NCBI GenBank assembly: GCA_037576195.1
Contig: CM075102.1
Span: 35,584,745-35,648,744, forward strand
Origin: Phytoseiulus persimilis
Lineage: Eukaryota > Arthropoda > Arachnida > Mesostigmata > Phytoseiidae
Length of the DNA: 64,000 nucleotides
Direction of reading: 5' to 3'
Shown here: positions 59,563 through 64,000 of the stretch, one piece after another
Layout of the letters: each line of letters begins with the position of its first letter
How positions within the stretch are numbered: the stretch's first letter is position 1
Program-made: the position numbers and the translations under genes
Notes under the pieces: model-generated
The model's input: the letters and a program-made list of their open reading frames with translations, nothing else
What the model was told of the DNA's origin: nothing
Databases searched by the model: none

Positions 59563-62500
59563 CTTGCTAGAAAATACGCAGAAAGAAACGGCTAAAACGG
59601 CATCGAAAGCAGGAGGTTATCTTTCGATCGGGCTGAGGCTTCGAGGCGCACTATCGCTTGAAAGCTTTTCGCTGATTAGGCGAAAAAATGAACTGATTTT
59701 CTGGCAGAAGGGAACGTTGATTTTTCCGAACGTTTGTCACGAGGCGGCCAAGTCATCAATCATACAATCGTTGGTCTTATACTAGAAATTACAGCGCGAA
59801 CGCGGCCGAACTGGTTCTGGAGCATCCTCGCTCTCCGGTAAGTCTCACATCCCTAAATAACGCTCACCAAAGCTCGAGCAAATCCTCAGTCGGCTCTCTA
59901 GCCACAGCCCGAGAGAATAATGGGCCCCAAAATCGATAATTATAGCTCCATTGAATTATAAATACCCGGCATATCGTTGCTCATTTGCGATCGTACGCAT
60001 ACGGGCTTCGTTGGGAGTGAGTCGTCGGAGTGGAAGAGGCGATGCTTAAATCTTTGCATCATATACAGTGTGACTGTGTCTCCCCTTGGGTACGGCGGTG
60101 AGCACCACCGCCCTCTCCGCTCCAGAACGAGATCGCCCGCCAAGATAGTCGGGGTTGCCAGAATTGTCGGTCTTCAGTTGTCGATGTATTCTTGCAGCGC
60201 ATATGTTGCGACCACTCCGGAGGATGGTCTCGAAAGTGTCGAGCACGGCCGATATCAGAGTGTTCGTGGAGATTCTGAGAATCCTCTTAAGGCATGCGCG
60301 GGAGCATGGGAGCTCTTCGGAGTGCGGTGTGCTCGTTGACATTGGTTCGGCTCCGAAGTCTGGGAAAACTTGAAAACTTAACTCGGCAACGACGCTGAAG
60401 ACGAAAGGAGGCCCTCGTACTAACTAAGCCACTGACTATTCGTTGAACGATGCAGATCCTCACTCTTCACGACTTGGCTCCTCTATGAACCCGAATTCCC
60501 AAATAGCGTGTTCACTTCCTGCCATTCGCGAAGCAATGCATGGATATCGCGAACAAATCATCTCAAAGTGCTTCAAGAAGGAGAGACAAGCAAACATCCG
60601 ATCATTTTCCCGGACTTGACCGCGTAGCAATTTAAGCAGCAGGAGAAACTGATTTTCCACGAATGCTCATTCTCATTGATTTGCTCGCTTTCAGGATTGA
60701 CAGTCGGGGCGAACTTGCTCCGAAGCCCATTTCGAGTGACTCTTCACGAACTCGGATATTGGATGAGAGTTCAATGCGCCGCTCCCAGGAATTCCAAGCT
60801 TGTGAGACTTGAATGCATTCGTAGAGCCAAGAGACGGATGTGTCTTAGGTGACCGTAGTCTGGATCCATCACGTCGCGTACACGGGATCCGCCCTTCGGC
60901 TCGATCAGCTTATCAGTGAACACTCTGTGGAAAGCGTGCGGCAGAGAATTTACTGAAGAGAGAAGAAATGTCAATAAGAGGAGGAATTTCGACCACTAGC
61001 GGATTATCTGTTGAATTTCGTTAGAGGCTCGTTTCCGTTGCAGTTTAACGACCCACATGGAATATCGTTAACGGTTCTGTCAGAGTCCCCACTGGCCCTG
61101 GTCTCGGTTTGACAGGTCTCGACGCGAAATTTAGTTGGAACGGAACTATCTATTCGTGACTATCGTGCACCTTGAGTCCCGCGGGTGAGTTGCAAGCAAG
61201 TCGCGTTTGAGGGCCTCTGCTTTTTCTATTCAACGCACCTACCCCCCCTTCCCCCCATCCTCCGCAGTATTTCAACGTTCGGACGAAAACATCGGATGAC
61301 AACAGAACTACGTTCATTTTCCTTCCAATCGACATCAAATGTTGATAACTCGATAACAGGGCTAAAAACCGAGCAGAGCTTTTGGTTCGTGATGCACTCC
61401 ACCAAGCTCATCTCGTGATGGGAGATCGGAGCAAATAGATTCCCTAACTCCACGAAACTGTTGAATCAAAGATGCCTGAAACCGAGCGGGATTCAAACCA
61501 ATCGCGATATCACGCACAGAATGTTCACGGACCGTATCACTGACCAATCTCACTGGATTTTGCCCGTGGAAGAACATTCCCGTGGAACGCAGGGCTTTCT
61601 CTGAGAAATGCATGGATTGGATTGGATTTATTTCGATCTTCCATATGCACATATGGTCCCTTTATTCAGCATATTCAGCTCTTCCCTTCCAGCCGATTTC
61701 GGTGCATGGTCTTCATCGAGACATCGAGAAAATCAGCCAACGATAAATGGCCAACGATCTCTTCGTTTACCAACCTCTTCATCTCTAACGTGAGAGGCCG
61801 GATGTGTCATTATGGAAATATTAGCTACCATTATAAGGGGTGCTCAGGGCACACGCGCAGGGAATCAACGCGCTCCAGGAGGGTCAGCGGAATTTCCGAG
61901 GTGTTCTCAATTTTGCTGTTCAGACATCTTTGTCGCTCAACACGGACCGCTGCCGCGGCAGTAAATATTTGGAACATTCTTTCAGTTCACCCAGCAGTGA
62001 ACTCTGAATTCCGAAAGTGGGCGACCGATGAGGTTGGAGCAGGCCGAATGAAGTTTTGTCGATTTCCATATGCTCGTTACAATAGCTCTTTTTCAATATC
62101 ATTTCGAATCTATTGATTCGTGAAGAGGGATCGAGGAAGGAAGAGAGGACCGGATCCAATGGCTCCTCGGTTGTTCATGGCTTCTATGGACTCTCAAACG
62201 TTCGGTTCCGACACTCAACTGGCGTCTTCTCTCGGAATCCATAACTGGATACAGTTCTGGGGCATAGAGGCGGAGCCCAACTTGCACGCAGCCATCAAAC
62301 TCACGCGACGTTCGTCGATCAGCCATGAGGCTCGGCGCGCGCTCAGTCTCCAGCGATGTCAATTCGCTCGAAGGCAAATGTTGCGCCGAATCGTTAATGT
62401 ATTGTATCGCCTGTCTCACCCTCCTGACCGCTCGAGGCGTTGGTAAAAGACCGTCGGCTTCCCCACCTGATGTCAATGCCACGAAGTCGTCCGGGCTTGC

Positions 62501-63288
62501 CCATGATGGGGAACGCGACGTCACAGTCTCCATCAACAATCCCAACATGTCAGAATATTCATCGCTTTCCGGACTTCTCCAACCTGTCAGATGGAGTCCG
62601 CGCCCTGCAGGGCTTCCGACTCAGGGGCCACTAGCCATACAGGCCATGGCTCGTTATGAGCAGTTGGACTCACGCTGGATCACAGTCATCATCGCTGCTC
62701 CTCTCAGGTCTTAGCAGAGCATCACAACAGAGCGAGTGTTTCGACACTTGAGAGCGGCGGGATTTATCTGGCTCGTTCCGAAACCCGACTCCCAGCCCGT
62801 AGTTTCGAAAGCTCAGCTGAGTCACCATGAGATAGTGACGGTGGAATCCTGTCGGTCCAAACTTCCAGAACGCGTTCGGATTCTCAAGACGGTGCGAGAG
62901 GCCTAATCGTGCATGCGACTGAGGCGTCGATTGCTTTGGTGACGTTTAAGGTGAGTTTTATAGAGATGCCGTGTAGAAGCGCGTTCAAGAGTACTGGGTA
63001 CAGTGGTGAACTAAAGCAATGTTTGGACAATCATTGACCTCCGCGGCTTTTTCGCCTCGATGCGCGTTCGAACCGGCATCACCAGAGAGCTTCTGACGTC
63101 CAGAACTGCTCCTCGACTTCAGAGGCTGTGAGCCGGCGAAGCTCGCTATCCGGTCCGCGCCGGAAGCCTCCGTGAGCATCCTTAGGCCATGGTGACATAT
63201 GGCGACTTCCCTCGTGGTTGTGGGAACAGCTGATTCACACGAACCGCCTCGCTGTTTCAGGTTCAGGACTCTCATCTCCGCCCCCGAG
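59563..63288. other. Intergenic DNA upstream of TBL1
   Basis: No gene is recognised. Minus-strand frames at 60342-60046, 60660-60460, 60974-60771 and 61652-61362 read like fragments of protein but match no family I can name. The last few hundred bases probably hold the TBL1 promoter and 5' UTR; a TTTCAG at 63255-63260 could be a UTR splice acceptor. Confidence 0.4.
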
Positions 63289-63976
63289 ATGAGTTTCACG
63301 AGCGACGAAGTGAACTTCTTGGTGTATCGCTACCTCCAAGAATCAGGTTTCTTCCACGCGGCGTATACCTTCGGTGAGTATCGCGTGGGGTCATTCTTGA
63401 AGATCTGAGGGTTGGGGAGTCAGAATAGAGAAGCGACGCGTGGAACCAGAGGGTGTCCAAAGTGAAGGGCTCCTGCAGCGATCTCTGTGGTTCATCATCC
63501 GACGGCGAATCTCGCCTTCCTGCGTCGCCTCTGATTGACTCGCCCGGGCGAGTTTGGAACCCTCTGACCCTGTCGTCGAACTGGAGTCGCGCCTACAACG
63601 TCCGGTGCTCTGTCGCATTCCCTTGGAATATGACCGGAACTCTTTTCCCGCATCTTCACTCGACCGAAGCAAATCAAAGTTCCATGTGGCATTCCAGGTA
63701 TTGAGTCTCACATCTCTCAATCGAATATAAACGGAGCCCTAGTCCCCCCTGCCGCTTTGCTGTCGATCATCCAGAAAGGCCTCCAATACACAGAAGCCGA
63801 GATCTCGATTGGCGAAGATGGGTCCGAGCGCCTCATCGAGTCGTTGTCGCTCATCGATGCAGTGATGCCCGACGTGGTCGCCGCCAGGCAACAAGCAGCC
63901 CAACAGAAGGCGAAACCGGAAATCAACCCCCAGAACGGTGACAATAACAACGCCGCGACCAATGGCGACGTCAAGC
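63289..63976 (+). CDS. TBL1XR1: TBL1X/TBL1XR1 (Ebi) homologue, first two coding exons, truncated by the window end
   Basis: TBL1 proteins are WD40 adaptors of the NCoR/SMRT-HDAC3 corepressor that also recruit the ubiquitin system. Exon 1 (63289-63373) codes [20 protein letters not shown], the LisH tetramerisation motif. A 324-nt GT-AG intron follows. Exon 2 (63698-63976) codes [20 protein letters not shown], then SIIQKGLQY and [15 protein letters not shown], the F-box-like region that binds corepressors. It then gives a Gln/Asn/Ala-rich linker ending TNGDVK before a GTAAGT donor. The WD40 repeats must lie beyond 64000. A few residues are missing after SIGEDG compared with the vertebrate protein. 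The first ATG immediately precedes the conserved LisH start. The gene is complete as far as it can be seen; TBL1X and TBL1XR1 cannot be distinguished. Confidence 0.94.
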
Positions 63977-64000
63977 GTAAGTCCCGGAATTCTAAAAGCT

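Noticed and set aside
61485..61500. tRNA-like B box (GGTTTGAATCCC on the minus strand)
   Set aside because: No matching A box or acceptor stem could be paired; other GGTTCGA-like sites (for example 9948 and 59388) failed the same test.

Overview
This is nuclear DNA from an animal, most probably an arthropod. Coding exons are split by GT-AG introns, genes lie kilobases apart, CpG is abundant, and there is no bacterial operon structure. Four conserved housekeeping genes plus one MADF/BESS-type gene, a class best known from arthropods, can be read. The small introns, roughly even base composition and an intronless DBHS gene would suit a mite or tick (Acari), perhaps Mesostigmata, but that placement is inference.

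Layout. 1-4.3 kb: intergenic, with a decayed non-LTR retrotransposon C-terminus at 2.8-3.3 kb. 4.4-6.6 kb (-): SRP54, six exons, complete, with one GC-AG intron. 6.6-11.5 kb: nothing recognised. 11.6-13.8 kb (+): a single-exon DBHS-family (NONO/NonA-like) RNA-binding protein with an additional RRM-like domain and a long Gln-rich N-terminus. 13.8-18.9 kb: nothing recognised. 20.0-28.7 kb (+): the PKA type I regulatory subunit, six coding exons, with a 5 kb first intron. 28.7-36.8 kb: 3' flank, a 45-bp minisatellite (31.8-33.2 kb) and another decayed non-LTR C-terminus at 33.5 kb. 36.8-38.2 kb (-): a MADF-domain protein with a BESS-like C-terminus, three exons. 38.2-51.4 kb: GC/CpG-rich DNA full of drifting tetranucleotide tracts and spurious long ORFs. 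51.4-63.3 kb: AT-richer intergenic DNA with weak retroelement-like remnants and a perfect 15-bp hairpin. 63.3 kb to the end (+): the first two coding exons of a TBL1X/TBL1XR1 (Ebi) homologue, cut by the window end.

The genes do not form a pathway. They cover co-translational targeting (SRP54), nuclear RNA/paraspeckle-type regulation (DBHS), cAMP signalling (PRKAR1), transcription (MADF protein) and the NCoR/SMRT corepressor (TBL1). I found no convincing novel multi-gene system. The most unusual items are the three-RRM arrangement in the DBHS gene, the length-invariant 45-bp minisatellite, the motif-drifting tetranucleotide arrays that mark 19-29 kb and 38-51 kb, and an in-frame, stop-free intron inside the second cAMP-binding cassette of PRKAR1.
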